Shown here: piece after piece, positions 26,042 through 34,979 of the stretch
Numbering within the stretch: position 1 is the first letter of the stretch
Layout of the letters: every line of letters starts with the position of its first letter
NCBI RefSeq assembly: GCF_014640155.1
Contig: NZ_BMGK01000007.1
Coordinates: 1 to 64,000 of the forward strand
Origin: Planktosalinus lacus
GTDB taxonomy: Bacteria; Bacteroidota; Bacteroidia; Flavobacteriales; Flavobacteriaceae
DNA length: 64,000 nucleotides
Reading direction: 5' to 3'
Notes under the pieces: model-generated
The model's database searches: none
Seen by the model: the letters and a program-made list of their open reading frames with translations, nothing else
What the model was told of the DNA's origin: nothing
Made by a program: the position numbers and the translations under genes

Positions 26042-26791
26042 TTATTCTAATATTACGTTTTCAGTTATTAGTTTTTCCAGCTTATGGATCAATTCCTCAT
26101 GATTAAATTCTGAAACTTTTAGGGGCTCTTGTATGTGAAATTGTAAATGAACACCTAAAGGAATAGGAAAAACACCATACTTTTGAAGCTTCCAGGAGCC
26201 ACTTATGGAAACAGGAAGCACATAGGCCTCAGACGCATGTTCAAAGAGTATTTTTAGACCCTTTTGCTTAAAGGGTTTTGGAGTGCCATTTCTGCTGCGT
26301 GTTCCTTCTGGGAAAATGACAACGCTTCTGTTATGTTTAGAAATATAGTGTGCAATTTTTTTTATTTCTTCAGCAGCTTGTTTTGGGTTTTTCCGGTCTA
26401 TCAAAACAGAACCTCCATGTTTCAAATTATATGAAATTGTTGGTATTCCCTTACCAAGCTCTTTCTTGGAAATAAACTTGGGGTGTAACTTTCTTAAAAA
26501 CCAAATTAAGGGCGGAATGTCCCACATACTTTGATGGTTTGAAACAATAATTACAGGCTCACGATCCGGCAATATTTTTGGCATTTGAATGGTGTATGTT
26601 GTTCCTAAAACATGAAGACTTCGTAACACCAACCAATTAAAAAGCGACACACTTTTCTTATGAGCGGTATACCCAAATACATTCAGGCAAATACGCTGAA
26701 TCACTTCAAACAAAAGCAATAGTACCCCAAAGATGAGATAGAATAGCACTGAGAAAATGTAACTGAATATTTTTAAAACAAAAGACTTCAT
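26042..26791 (-). CDS. plsC: 1-acyl-sn-glycerol-3-phosphate acyltransferase
   Basis: 249 residues. A hydrophobic N-terminus (~8-35) anchors it in the inner membrane. The four acyltransferase blocks are present, including NHQSMWD (H86-x4-D91) and PEGTRSR (E162-R165). It acylates lysophosphatidic acid to phosphatidic acid in phospholipid synthesis. A brxA terminator lies just upstream of its start. Confidence 0.92.
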   Translation of the reverse strand: MKSFVLKIFSYIFSVLFYLIFGVLLLLFEVIQRICLNVFGYTAHKKSVSLFNWLVLRSLHVLGTTYTIQMPKILPDREPVIIVSNHQSMWDIPPLIWFLRKLHPKFISKKELGKGIPTISYNLKHGGSVLIDRKNPKQAAEEIKKIAHYISKHNRSVVIFPEGTRSRNGTPKPFKQKGLKILFEHASEAYVLPVSISGSWKLQKYGVFPIPLGVHLQFHIQEPLKVSEFNHEELIHKLEKLITENVILE

Positions 26792-26805
26792 CCTTCCAAA
26801 AATAA

Positions 26806-26834
26806 AAAAACCGCCCCAATTGGTGACGGTTTTT
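26806..26834 (-). terminator. Terminator of the bacilliredoxin gene
   Basis: AAAAACCG (26806-26813) pairs with CGGTTTTT (26827-26834). On the minus strand the stem is followed by a run of seven T residues, and it comes right after the bacilliredoxin stop codon. Confidence 0.8.
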
Positions 26835-26857
26835 ATAGTATAATATTTTGAAATTCC

Positions 26858-27268
26858 CTAACAATGCTGATTGTAGGCATCCATTAGATTTTCAGCAATT
26901 AATTCTGCTGGTCTTCCTTCAATGTGATGACGTTCTAACATGTGAACCAATTCGCCGTCTTTAAAAAGTGCGATTGATGGTGAGCTAGGTGGAAATGGAA
27001 CCATTTGTGCTCTGGCAGCATCTGTAGCTTCACGATCAACCCCGGCAAAAACAGTTACTAATTGATCGGGTTTTTTCCCGTTTTGAAGTGACATTTTAGC
27101 TCCGGGACGTGCATTGGCAGCAGCACATCCACAAACTGAATTTACTACAACTAGTGTAGTACCTTCATTTTTGAGAGCATCTTCAACCTGTTCAGCTGTG
27201 TGCAGTTCTGAAAATCCTGCAGTAACAAGGTCTTCTCGCATGGGCCTAACTAATTCCGGTGGGTACAT
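26858..27268 (-). CDS. Bacilliredoxin, BrxA/BrxB family
   Basis: 136 residues from the ATG at 27268, which gives the family N-terminus MYPPELVRPMREDLVTAGF. The frame extends upstream to 27379, but a -7 box at 27299-27306 would lie inside that extension, so the shorter start is right. The CGC motif is at 46-48 (SVCGCAAANARPG). Bacilliredoxins remove bacillithiol or similar thiols from oxidised proteins. Monocistronic. Confidence 0.93.
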   Translation of the reverse strand: MYPPELVRPMREDLVTAGFSELHTAEQVEDALKNEGTTLVVVNSVCGCAAANARPGAKMSLQNGKKPDQLVTVFAGVDREATDAARAQMVPFPPSSPSIALFKDGELVHMLERHHIEGRPAELIAENLMDAYNQHC

Positions 27269-27298
27269 AAGTTTCTTATTTAAAATTATTCTAAAGTG

Positions 27299-27306
27299 CA
27301 AAGGTA
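27299..27306 (-). promoter_or_regulatory. -7 box of the bacilliredoxin gene
   Basis: CAAAGGTA on the plus strand is TACCTTTG on the minus strand, matching TAnnTTTG. It lies 31 bp upstream of the ATG. No -33 element was found. It supports the shorter start. Confidence 0.5.
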
Positions 27307-27448
27307 ACAAAAAATGTATTTTATCATTACTAAAGTTGGATACATATTCTAAAGGTTTCGTTAAATTAAATTTGAACACATTCTTAGGAAAGCTCTCAGT
27401 TTGAATGCTTATCTTTGCCGCTCTTAAAAAACTATAAAATACAGTAGA

Positions 27449-28171
27449 TTGATACGTTGGCTTGGTGCCCTTTTAGGCTTTATTTTTTTTCGATTTTTAG
27501 GTGCCATTATTGGTTATATAATTGGTAGCATCATAGAAAACTTGGGGAAAAACTCCAGGGTGTATACCTCCTCAAAAAATAACAGGGTTACACCTGCAGA
27601 TTTTGAGTTAAATCTGCTCTCTCTTGCTTCTTTAGTAATTAAAGCTGATGGAAAAGTAAGTCAGCAGGAAATGCAATTTGTACAGACTTATTTTGTTCAG
27701 GCATATGGTAAAGAACGGGCCAATGCCACTTTCAGGACATTCAATGAAGTGGTTAAAAAACGTGAAATTGCCCCCCAACCGATTTGTGACTTCTTGCGCC
27801 CCAGAATGCGTTATGAATCACGCCTGCAAATCATTCATTTTCTTTTCAATATTGCACAAGCTGATGGCCACGTTTCTAAACTTGAAGTTGAAAAAATTAA
27901 AGAAATTTCTGGTTTACTTGCAGTTGGTTTTAGAGATTTTGAAAGCATTAAAGCCATGTTCTTTAAAAACCCTGACAGCGCCTATAAAATCCTGGAAATT
28001 GAAAAAACAGCTACCGTGGCCGAAATCAAAGCTGCTTACAGAACGATGGCAAAAAAATACCATCCTGATAAACTGCAACATATGGATGAAGCTTACCGCA
28101 AAGGCGCTGAAGATAAATTCAGGAAAGTCCAGGAAGCCTATGAGCAGTTGCAGAAGGAGAAAGGTTTCTAA
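27449..28171 (+). CDS. TerB-like and J-domain co-chaperone (DjlA-like)
   Basis: 240 residues with a TTG start. An N-terminal glycine-rich hydrophobic segment (6-30) anchors the protein; residues ~50-160 are a TerB-like helical domain (KADGKVSQQEM, AQADGHVSKLEVEKI); residues 178-240 are a J domain with HPD at 205-207. The architecture matches the DnaJ-like protein DjlA, a membrane co-chaperone that stimulates DnaK. The start is chosen because the next in-frame ATG is 75 codons in. Confidence 0.88.
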   Translation: MIRWLGALLGFIFFRFLGAIIGYIIGSIIENLGKNSRVYTSSKNNRVTPADFELNLLSLASLVIKADGKVSQQEMQFVQTYFVQAYGKERANATFRTFNEVVKKREIAPQPICDFLRPRMRYESRLQIIHFLFNIAQADGHVSKLEVEKIKEISGLLAVGFRDFESIKAMFFKNPDSAYKILEIEKTATVAEIKAAYRTMAKKYHPDKLQHMDEAYRKGAEDKFRKVQEAYEQLQKEKGF

Positions 28172-28172
28172 A

Positions 28173-30425
28173 TTATTTCAACGTAAATCGAATTCCCATG
28201 AATCCCCGAATTCCTTGGTTTGGCGCGTACATATAGGAAGGGTCAAAGGTTAATGCATTAGGGTTGTTTGGTGTTGCAACGGCATTTCCGCTATCGTCAA
28301 AAGTGACCTCTTCATCAAATGGGTCATCTGCCCGGGCAATTAAAAATGGGGTATTCTTGGTGGGCGTCCAGTTCAGAAGGTTTTTTACTCCGCCGTAAAT
28401 CTCAAAATTGTCAAATCCGCCATAGGTAACTTGTATGTTTTGGATGCTCCAGGTTGAACTGTATTCCGGTCGTGGATCCAACTCCCCAAGAAGCGGAAGC
28501 CTCATGGGTCCATAAATGTTTCCGGTATAATCAATCCAGGTATTAAACTTGTAAAATTTATAACTGAGGGCCCAGGTACCCATAAAACGCTCGGTTAAAA
28601 TTTGTTGTGTTCGTTCATCGTTTTCCTTGGTGGTCACATCCTGAAAGGTGGCCCCAACCATAGCTTTAAATCCACTTCCTAAAACTGCATCCAGACCAAT
28701 ACTGAGCCCCTTTGATGAAGCACTTCCGTCAAGGTTGTTATAAATAATCTGATTGGGATTAGTGTCATAATCAGGCAAAATTACATTGGTAAAATGCGTG
28801 TACCAGACCGAAGCATCAAGGGTAATGATTTTTCCTGTTTTTTGATAGAGCTTTTTCAGGTAATTGAAGTTAATGTTATATGAGCGTTCCGGTTTTAGGT
28901 TTTCTGCAATGATGACATCACGAGCTCCGGTAAGTGCCGCGTGTTCTTCGGTAAAAATATTCACAACCCTGAAACCGGTCCCGGCATTTAAGCGCAGCAA
29001 GTCATCTTTCTCAGATTTATATCGGTATGCGACCCGGGGCGTAAAGATATTTCCGTGTCGTGGGTCATAATCATACCTTCCGCCAAGAAGCACTTTGTGT
29101 TTTTTGGAAAAAGTAATTTCATCCTGTACAAATAGAGACGGAATTACATTTTCATCAACCTGTGGCGTAGCAGGAGTATTGTCATCGTAGTAGTTATAGC
29201 GCAATGCTGTTCCGAAAAGCAAATCATGATTGTTTATCTTTTTGTCCCAAATAAATTGACCAAAACCAATGCGCTGTTGCGCAAGGAATTTTACATCGCC
29301 ATACACTGAGTTTTGGTCATGGTCTGTAAGTGAAAACTGAAAAAACATTTTTTCTTTCACGGGAAGCTGGTAGTTGCCAAGCAGTTCCCAGCGGGTGGTA
29401 TAAATGCTCTCGCCATACACCTCATCGCCGCCACGAAAGGAAGGGTTCCATTGCATTTCCCCACCCCAGCGGTCTTCATAAAAAAAGCGTCCCGCTAAGG
29501 AAAGTTTCCGGTCTTCTTTCCGTTTAATGTCCCATTTTTGAAAGACTGAAATGCGGTCTTGTAAGGTCATATCTGTGAAATTATCGCCGTTCTTATCAAC
29601 GGGATTACTGTAATTGAAATAATTCAACCCCAGCAGCATCGTTGCTTTATCATCAAACGCAACCCGATAAGAAAGATCAGTATTTATCTCGCCCCAGGTA
29701 GTACTGTTGACATCTGCTGAAAACTTGGGTGCGTGTTCCGGCAGTTTGGTAATGACATTGATCAGGCCACCCACGGCTTCACTTCCATATAAAGATGAGG
29801 CAGGTCCTTTGACGATTTCCACCTGCTCAATAAGTGAATTTGGTATTCCTGAAAGCCCGTAAACTGTTGATAAACCACTCACGATGGGCATGCCATCTAT
29901 CATCACCAGCGTGTAAGGACCCTCGAGCCCATTGATATGGATGTCACCGGTATTACAAACATTACAATTAAGCTGGGGCCTAACCCCGTTTACATTTTGC
30001 AACGCCTCAAAAACATTGGGCGTGGGGTTTTTTCTGAAAAACGAAGGGCGATATACTTCAACGGGCACTGAACTCTCCAATCGGTTTACCGGTTTCAGTG
30101 TGCCGGATATTACGATCTCATCCAAAGATTCATTCTCAGTTAAAACAAAATCGAGGGTAATATTACCATCTGTAAGTGTGATTTTTTCCTTTTGGGAAGT
30201 AAAACCTGTATGCGAAGCTATCACAGTATAAGTACCTGGTAAGAGACCTGTCAATGAGTACACACCGTTTATGTCTGTAGTTGTGCCTTTTGAAGTGCCC
30301 TCTATATAAACATTGACAAAAGGTAACGGCTCTTCAAGTGTTTGTATAGTTCCGGAGATTGCATTGGTCTCCTGGGCTGCAACTGCCTGACCAATGAACA
30401 TTAAAATAAATAAACACTTTTTCAT
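28173..30425 (-). CDS. TonB-dependent outer-membrane receptor
   Basis: 750 residues. Signal peptide 1-17; carboxypeptidase-like regulatory domain 20-98; TonB-box-like stretch SLDEIVISG (100-108); plug ~115-225; beta-barrel to the end. The plug contains CNVC (C154-C157) just before a GDIHINGLEGPYTLVMIDGMP-type segment. I infer uptake of a metal or metal chelate because the gene is divergent from a DtxR regulator and a ZIP transporter, and its promoter carries a DtxR-like box. The ligand cannot be named. Confidence 0.93.
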   Translation of the reverse strand: MKKCLFILMFIGQAVAAQETNAISGTIQTLEEPLPFVNVYIEGTSKGTTTDINGVYSLTGLLPGTYTVIASHTGFTSQKEKITLTDGNITLDFVLTENESLDEIVISGTLKPVNRLESSVPVEVYRPSFFRKNPTPNVFEALQNVNGVRPQLNCNVCNTGDIHINGLEGPYTLVMIDGMPIVSGLSTVYGLSGIPNSLIEQVEIVKGPASSLYGSEAVGGLINVITKLPEHAPKFSADVNSTTWGEINTDLSYRVAFDDKATMLLGLNYFNYSNPVDKNGDNFTDMTLQDRISVFQKWDIKRKEDRKLSLAGRFFYEDRWGGEMQWNPSFRGGDEVYGESIYTTRWELLGNYQLPVKEKMFFQFSLTDHDQNSVYGDVKFLAQQRIGFGQFIWDKKINNHDLLFGTALRYNYYDDNTPATPQVDENVIPSLFVQDEITFSKKHKVLLGGRYDYDPRHGNIFTPRVAYRYKSEKDDLLRLNAGTGFRVVNIFTEEHAALTGARDVIIAENLKPERSYNINFNYLKKLYQKTGKIITLDASVWYTHFTNVILPDYDTNPNQIIYNNLDGSASSKGLSIGLDAVLGSGFKAMVGATFQDVTTKENDERTQQILTERFMGTWALSYKFYKFNTWIDYTGNIYGPMRLPLLGELDPRPEYSSTWSIQNIQVTYGGFDNFEIYGGVKNLLNWTPTKNTPFLIARADDPFDEEVTFDDSGNAVATPNNPNALTFDPSYMYAPNQGIRGFMGIRFTLK

Positions 30426-30445
30426 TATCTCGCATAATTATTCGA

Positions 30446-30478
30446 CAAAGGTATAAAATAAATTTAGATAAGACTAAA
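30446..30478 (-). promoter_or_regulatory. TonB receptor promoter with DtxR-like box
   Basis: On the minus strand a -7 box TACCTTTG (30453-30446). Ten bases upstream of it is TTTAG-ATAAGA-CTAAA (30463-30478), an inverted repeat in the style of DtxR/MntR/IdeR boxes. It lies where a bound repressor would block the -33/-7 spacer. Confidence 0.6.
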
Positions 30479-30504
30479 AATGTATTTTATATCATATAAA
30501 TTTG

Positions 30505-30512
30505 TATTTTTG
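30505..30512 (+). promoter_or_regulatory. -7 box of the DtxR-type regulator gene
   Basis: TATTTTTG matches TAnnTTTG and lies 19 bp before the ATG at 30532. The DtxR-like box at 30463-30478 is ~30 bp upstream, so autoregulation is possible. Confidence 0.5.
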
Positions 30513-30531
30513 TTTCTTTAAATACCAGTTT

Positions 30532-31188
30532 ATGTTTAGTGATTCAGAAGAAAACTATTTAAAAGCTATTTTTCACCTTCAACGTTTTGCCTCAGATGGG
30601 GTGTCCACAAATGCGATTGCTGAGCAAATGCACACCAAGGCCTCTTCGGTTACTGACATGCTCAAAAAACTTTCAGATAAAAAACTGGTAAATTATGTCA
30701 AGTACCAGGGGGTGACGCTAACGAATGAAGGTAAAAAAACGGCTGCAAAAATTATCAGAAAGCATCGCTTATGGGAAGTATTTCTTGTGGAAAAACTTGA
30801 CTTTAGCTGGGATGAGGTGCATGAGATTGCCGAGCAGCTGGAGCATATTGAATCTGATGTTCTTATTGAAAAGCTCGATAAACATCTTGATTTTCCAAAG
30901 TTTGATCCTCACGGTGATCCCATTCCTTCAAAAGACGGCACGTTTCCCGAAAGGGATAAAGTATTGCTTAGTGAGATAAAAGTGGGTGAGTCAGGAGTAT
31001 GTGTGGGGGTGAAAGACACCTCTTCTTCCTTTTTAAAATTTCTGGATAAAAACGGTGTGGCACTAGGTAAGAAAATTAAAGTATTGGAACATGAGGAGTT
31101 TGACGATTCCATGCGCATACAAATTGGAAAAGAATCCATGACCATATCACATATGATTGCTTCAAATTTATATTTAAAAACAAATTAA
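30532..31188 (+). CDS. Metal-dependent transcriptional regulator, DtxR/MntR family
   Basis: 218 residues from ATG 30532; an upstream in-frame ATG at 30502 would precede the -7 box and is rejected. N-terminal winged helix (SDSEENYLKAIFHLQ, TNAIAEQMHTKASSVTDMLKKLSDKKLV); metal-binding dimerisation helix (HEIAEQLEHIESDVLIEKLDKHL); a FeoA/SH3-like C-terminal domain from ~150. Such proteins repress metal uptake when Mn2+ or Fe2+ is abundant. It is 3 bp before a ZIP transporter gene. Confidence 0.92.
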   Translation: MFSDSEENYLKAIFHLQRFASDGVSTNAIAEQMHTKASSVTDMLKKLSDKKLVNYVKYQGVTLTNEGKKTAAKIIRKHRLWEVFLVEKLDFSWDEVHEIAEQLEHIESDVLIEKLDKHLDFPKFDPHGDPIPSKDGTFPERDKVLLSEIKVGESGVCVGVKDTSSSFLKFLDKNGVALGKKIKVLEHEEFDDSMRIQIGKESMTISHMIASNLYLKTN

Positions 31189-31191
31189 TAT

Positions 31192-32013
31192 ATGGAAGAT
31201 ATTATTGCATATTTTGAACAATTAGACCCAATTCTGGCAGCGTTTTATGCAACATTATTTACCTGGGGCTTGACCGCTTTAGGTGCATCGGTTGTCTTTT
31301 TGTTTAAAACAATGAGCCGCGCTGCTTTGGATGGCATGCTGGGCTTTACAGGAGGGGTAATGGTTGCTGCAAGTTTTTGGAGTCTGCTGGCACCCGGCAT
31401 TGAAATGAGTCCGGGTGAAGGGTTTGTAAAAGTAATACCTGCAGCAGTGGGCTTCTTTTTAGGCGCAGCTTTTTTATTTGGGCTTGATAAAATATTACCT
31501 CATTTACACATCAATTTTAAGGAAAGTGAAAAGGAAGGAATCAAAACCCCTTGGCATAAAACCACCTTACTCACATTAGCAATTACCCTTCACAACATTC
31601 CTGAAGGGCTTGCCGTGGGGGTTTTATTTGGTGGAGTTGCCATGGGTATGGATGGAGCTACCATTGGTGGTGCAGTGGCACTGGCAATGGGTATTGGATT
31701 GCAAAATTTACCCGAAGGTGTTGCCGTTGCTATGCCCTTGCGACGTGCCGGAATGAGTCGGAAAAAGAGTTTTATGTACGGTCAGGCTTCAGCTATTGTA
31801 GAACCTGTTGCTGCTGTTATTGGTGCTTGGGCAGTGTTGACTTTTGAGCCTATTTTACCCTATGCACTTGCATTTGCAGCGGGAGCCATGATTTTTGTAG
31901 TTGTGGAAGAAGTAATTCCCGAAACCCAACAGGATAAATTTACCGACATTGCCACTATGGGCTTTATAGGCGGATTTATCATTATGATGATTCTTGATGT
32001 GGGTCTTGGTTAA
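31192..32013 (+). CDS. ZIP family metal transporter
   Basis: 273 residues with eight hydrophobic segments. The two metal-site helices carry HNIPEG (134-139) and QNLPEG (171-176), typical of ZIP/ZupT proteins that import Zn2+, Mn2+ or Fe2+. A short cytosolic loop with histidines precedes helix IV (PHLHINFKESEKE). It is co-transcribed with the DtxR-type regulator, which makes Mn2+ or Fe2+ a likely substrate, but Zn2+ is possible. Confidence 0.93.
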   Translation: MEDIIAYFEQLDPILAAFYATLFTWGLTALGASVVFLFKTMSRAALDGMLGFTGGVMVAASFWSLLAPGIEMSPGEGFVKVIPAAVGFFLGAAFLFGLDKILPHLHINFKESEKEGIKTPWHKTTLLTLAITLHNIPEGLAVGVLFGGVAMGMDGATIGGAVALAMGIGLQNLPEGVAVAMPLRRAGMSRKKSFMYGQASAIVEPVAAVIGAWAVLTFEPILPYALAFAAGAMIFVVVEEVIPETQQDKFTDIATMGFIGGFIIMMILDVGLG

Positions 32014-32020
32014 AAATAAA

Positions 32021-32497
32021 TTATTGTCGGTTCCTGTCCCAGGTTTGAGATTGCATTTTGAGCGAAGCCTTTAAAATGTCTTTCTGACTGATTAAACCAA
32101 CCAATTTTTTATCCTCAACAATAGGAAAGCGCCTGCGTTTTGCTGTGAGAAATTGTTTGGCTGCATCAAAAATAGTCATGTTACCATCAATGGTTTCAAC
32201 ATTTTCTATCATACAATCTACCACTTTTATGTTTTCAATGGGCATATTGTAATATTGACTATCTGATAATTGCTTGATACAATCACCTTCTGAAATTATA
32301 CCGACAAGTTCATTTTTATCGTTTACTACAGGACCCCCGGAAATTTTATTTCTAATTAAAATTTCAATTACTTCAGGAACGGTTTGTTCAGGTTTGAAAG
32401 TGGTCAATGAAGTTGACATAAAATCACAAACCCGAATGTTTTCAACCATTACCTTGGGCTGTTTCTCAAATTTCCCCTGAAAGCTTTTGATACCCAT
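32021..32497 (-). CDS. CBS domain-pair protein
   Basis: 158 residues made almost only of two CBS motifs (about 20-80 and 90-150; ISEGDCIKQL and GLISQKDILKASLK are their ends). Stand-alone CBS pairs usually sense adenosyl ligands and act in trans. No partner is adjacent. Cytosolic. Confidence 0.9.
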   Translation of the reverse strand: MGIKSFQGKFEKQPKVMVENIRVCDFMSTSLTTFKPEQTVPEVIEILIRNKISGGPVVNDKNELVGIISEGDCIKQLSDSQYYNMPIENIKVVDCMIENVETIDGNMTIFDAAKQFLTAKRRRFPIVEDKKLVGLISQKDILKASLKMQSQTWDRNRQ

Positions 32498-32606
32498 ATT
32501 ATAATAAATTTTAGTTAAGTAATATACACAAAATATTTCAATTTTACATAGCCCATTTTTATGTTTAATAAAAAATGTATCTTTAAACTGCTAAAAATCA
32601 TCCCCT

Positions 32607-34979
32607 ATGAAACTAACAAATTCCTCCACCTTATATACCTTTTTGATTCTTTCCTTGCTGGCATATTTAAGTTTCAGGTTATTAATGCCCTCTGAAATAA
32701 GTGATTTAAACACTCCGGAAACAGAGTTTTCAACTGAAAGAGCACTGACTCATTTAAAAGTCATTTCAGAAAAGCCTCACTATATTGGAAGTCCGGCTCA
32801 TCAGGAAGTGCGTGAATACCTGGTCAGTCAATTGGAATTGTTGGGCCTTGAAGCACATATTCAGGAAGGATATACATTAAATAAAAAATGGAATGTTTTA
32901 GCTAAACCAAAAAATATTCTTGCACGCATAGCCGGTAAGGAAAAAGGAAAAGCACTGATGTTGTTGGCACATTATGACAGTGCACCCCATTCTAAAAGCT
33001 ATGGAGCGAGTGATGCCGGTTCTGGGGTCGTTGCAATCCTTGAAGGTGTGAGAGCTTACCTCGCATCTGGACAGATTCCGCAGAATGATATTATTATTCT
33101 ATTTAGTGATGCTGAAGAAATAGGTCTGATGGGAGCCAAACTTTTTGTTGAAGAACATCCCTGGGTTAGTGATATTGGTGTTGTTGTAAATTTTGAGGCA
33201 CGAGGAAGTGGCGGTCCTTCCAATATGATCCTAGAAACCAATCAGGGAAATGCAACCCTCGTCAGGGAGTTTATCAAAGCGAACCCTTCACATCCTGTTG
33301 CTTCCTCCTTAATGTATAGTGTCTATAAAATGCTGCCGAATGACACAGATTCCACAATCTTTAGAGAATTGGCAGATATTGACAGTTATTTCTTTGCATT
33401 TATCGATGATCACTATCACTATCACACGGCAGCTGACACCTTTGAAAACCTTGATAGAAATACGTTGGAACATCAGGGAAGCTATGTCATGGCTATTTTA
33501 AGCCACTTCACCACAATTGACCTTAATAACCTGAAAGAAGAGGATGATTCCGTTTATTTTAATGTGCCTTTTATAAAAATGGTGAGTTATCCGTTTTCCT
33601 GGATTATCCCTATGCTATTACTTTCAATTATTGTGTTTATTAGCTTGATTCTCTATGGCATTTCAAATGGAAAATTACAAAGAAAAGAAATCTATAAAGG
33701 TTTTATTCCCTTCTTTTCAACATTGGTGTTGAGCGGACTTATTGCTTATTTTGGTTGGAAATTAATACTAAAAGTTTATCCGGGCTACACCGAAATTCTC
33801 CACGGTTTTACTTATAACGGACATCTTTACATTGCCACTTTTGTTGCGTTAACCCTCGCCATTTGTTTCCGTTTGTACGGAAGTTTCAATCGCAAAGAAC
33901 GCCCTGTTAATTTGTTTATAGCACCCCTCTTTTTTTGGTTGATTCTTTGCACGCTACTGGCAATTTATCTTCAGGGGGCTGCATATTTTATCATCCCGGT
34001 GATTTTTGGTTTGTTCATGCTGTTTTTAATGATTCGACTTAAGGAACCAAGCCCATTGTTGATGCTTATTTTGAGTGTGCCCGCCATTTTTATTTTTGTG
34101 CCATTAATTCAGTTTTTCCCTGTTGGTTTAGGTTTGGGAATGTTGGTAGCAAGTGCTGTATTTACAGTTTTACTTTTCGGTCTGTTAATACCCATTTTGG
34201 CTTCTTTTAAAAAGAAAAAAGGCTTTTCATACCTGTTTTTTTTAACGGCAATAGGCTGTTTTCTAAGCGCACACTTTACCTCAGATTTCAACGAAGAACG
34301 ACAAAAACCCAACAGTCTGGTTTATTTTCAGGATGTTGATAGTCAACAATCTTTTTGGGTAACCTATGACCAAACCTTGGATGACTGGACTCAAAATTAC
34401 CTTGGAGAGGAACCTCTAAATGCCGGTGACCTTATTTCAAATGTGGCCGAAAGCAAATACGGAACCGGTTTTTCATTCGCAGTAGCAAGTCCTGAAAAAG
34501 AAATCCCCGCACCTGAAATCGTACTGTTACAAGACACAATTCACAACGAAATCAGAACGGTAAAAGTACTTATAACCCCGCAAAGAAATGTAAATAGAAT
34601 TGCACTATTTGCTGACAAAGAAGCAGTCTTCAAAAACTTTGTGGTAAATGGGCAATCAGTGCCCAAACACCAAAGCACCGGCAATGCTTTCGAAAATAGA
34701 TTTACCAATACATTGCTCAACTTTTATGTTTCAGACGGCGATCCGTTGGAGTTAGAATATAGTGTTCATGCGGACTCAAAATATCCTTTGATTATTCAGG
34801 AAATGTCATTTGATTTACTGGAACATCAGCAATTTACTATTCCTGAACGCTCAAAAAATAAACTACCCAAGCCGTTCATTACCAATGATGCAATCATTCT
34901 TCAAAAGACAATTGATCCTGATGCTATGAACTTAATAATTCAACCCAAAAACATTTCTGATACTGATGAAACAGATTAG
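32607..34979 (+). CDS. M28 family zinc aminopeptidase with C-terminal membrane domain
   Basis: 790 residues. An N-terminal anchor (10-28) is followed by an M28 peptidase domain (~40-310) with ligands H122 (LLAHYDSAP), D136 (GASDAGSG), DAEEIGLMGA and NFEARGSGGPS. About eight membrane segments fill ~325-570, then a beta-rich extracytoplasmic tail. The layout resembles ER metallopeptidase 1 (ERMP1/Pff1) rather than secreted M28 enzymes. It overlaps the next gene by 14 bp. Confidence 0.92.
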   Translation: MKLTNSSTLYTFLILSLLAYLSFRLLMPSEISDLNTPETEFSTERALTHLKVISEKPHYIGSPAHQEVREYLVSQLELLGLEAHIQEGYTLNKKWNVLAKPKNILARIAGKEKGKALMLLAHYDSAPHSKSYGASDAGSGVVAILEGVRAYLASGQIPQNDIIILFSDAEEIGLMGAKLFVEEHPWVSDIGVVVNFEARGSGGPSNMILETNQGNATLVREFIKANPSHPVASSLMYSVYKMLPNDTDSTIFRELADIDSYFFAFIDDHYHYHTAADTFENLDRNTLEHQGSYVMAILSHFTTIDLNNLKEEDDSVYFNVPFIKMVSYPFSWIIPMLLLSIIVFISLILYGISNGKLQRKEIYKGFIPFFSTLVLSGLIAYFGWKLILKVYPGYTEILHGFTYNGHLYIATFVALTLAICFRLYGSFNRKERPVNLFIAPLFFWLILCTLLAIYLQGAAYFIIPVIFGLFMLFLMIRLKEPSPLLMLILSVPAIFIFVPLIQFFPVGLGLGMLVASAVFTVLLFGLLIPILASFKKKKGFSYLFFLTAIGCFLSAHFTSDFNEERQKPNSLVYFQDVDSQQSFWVTYDQTLDDWTQNYLGEEPLNAGDLISNVAESKYGTGFSFAVASPEKEIPAPEIVLLQDTIHNEIRTVKVLITPQRNVNRIALFADKEAVFKNFVVNGQSVPKHQSTGNAFENRFTNTLLNFYVSDGDPLELEYSVHADSKYPLIIQEMSFDLLEHQQFTIPERSKNKLPKPFITNDAIILQKTIDPDAMNLIIQPKNISDTDETD

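Noticed and set aside
27269-27379. Longer N-terminus for the bacilliredoxin
   Set aside because: It contains the -7 box, and the family begins at MYPPELVRPM.
30502-30531. Longer N-terminus for the DtxR-type regulator
   Set aside because: The upstream ATG lies before the -7 box, and the family starts at MFSDSEENYL.
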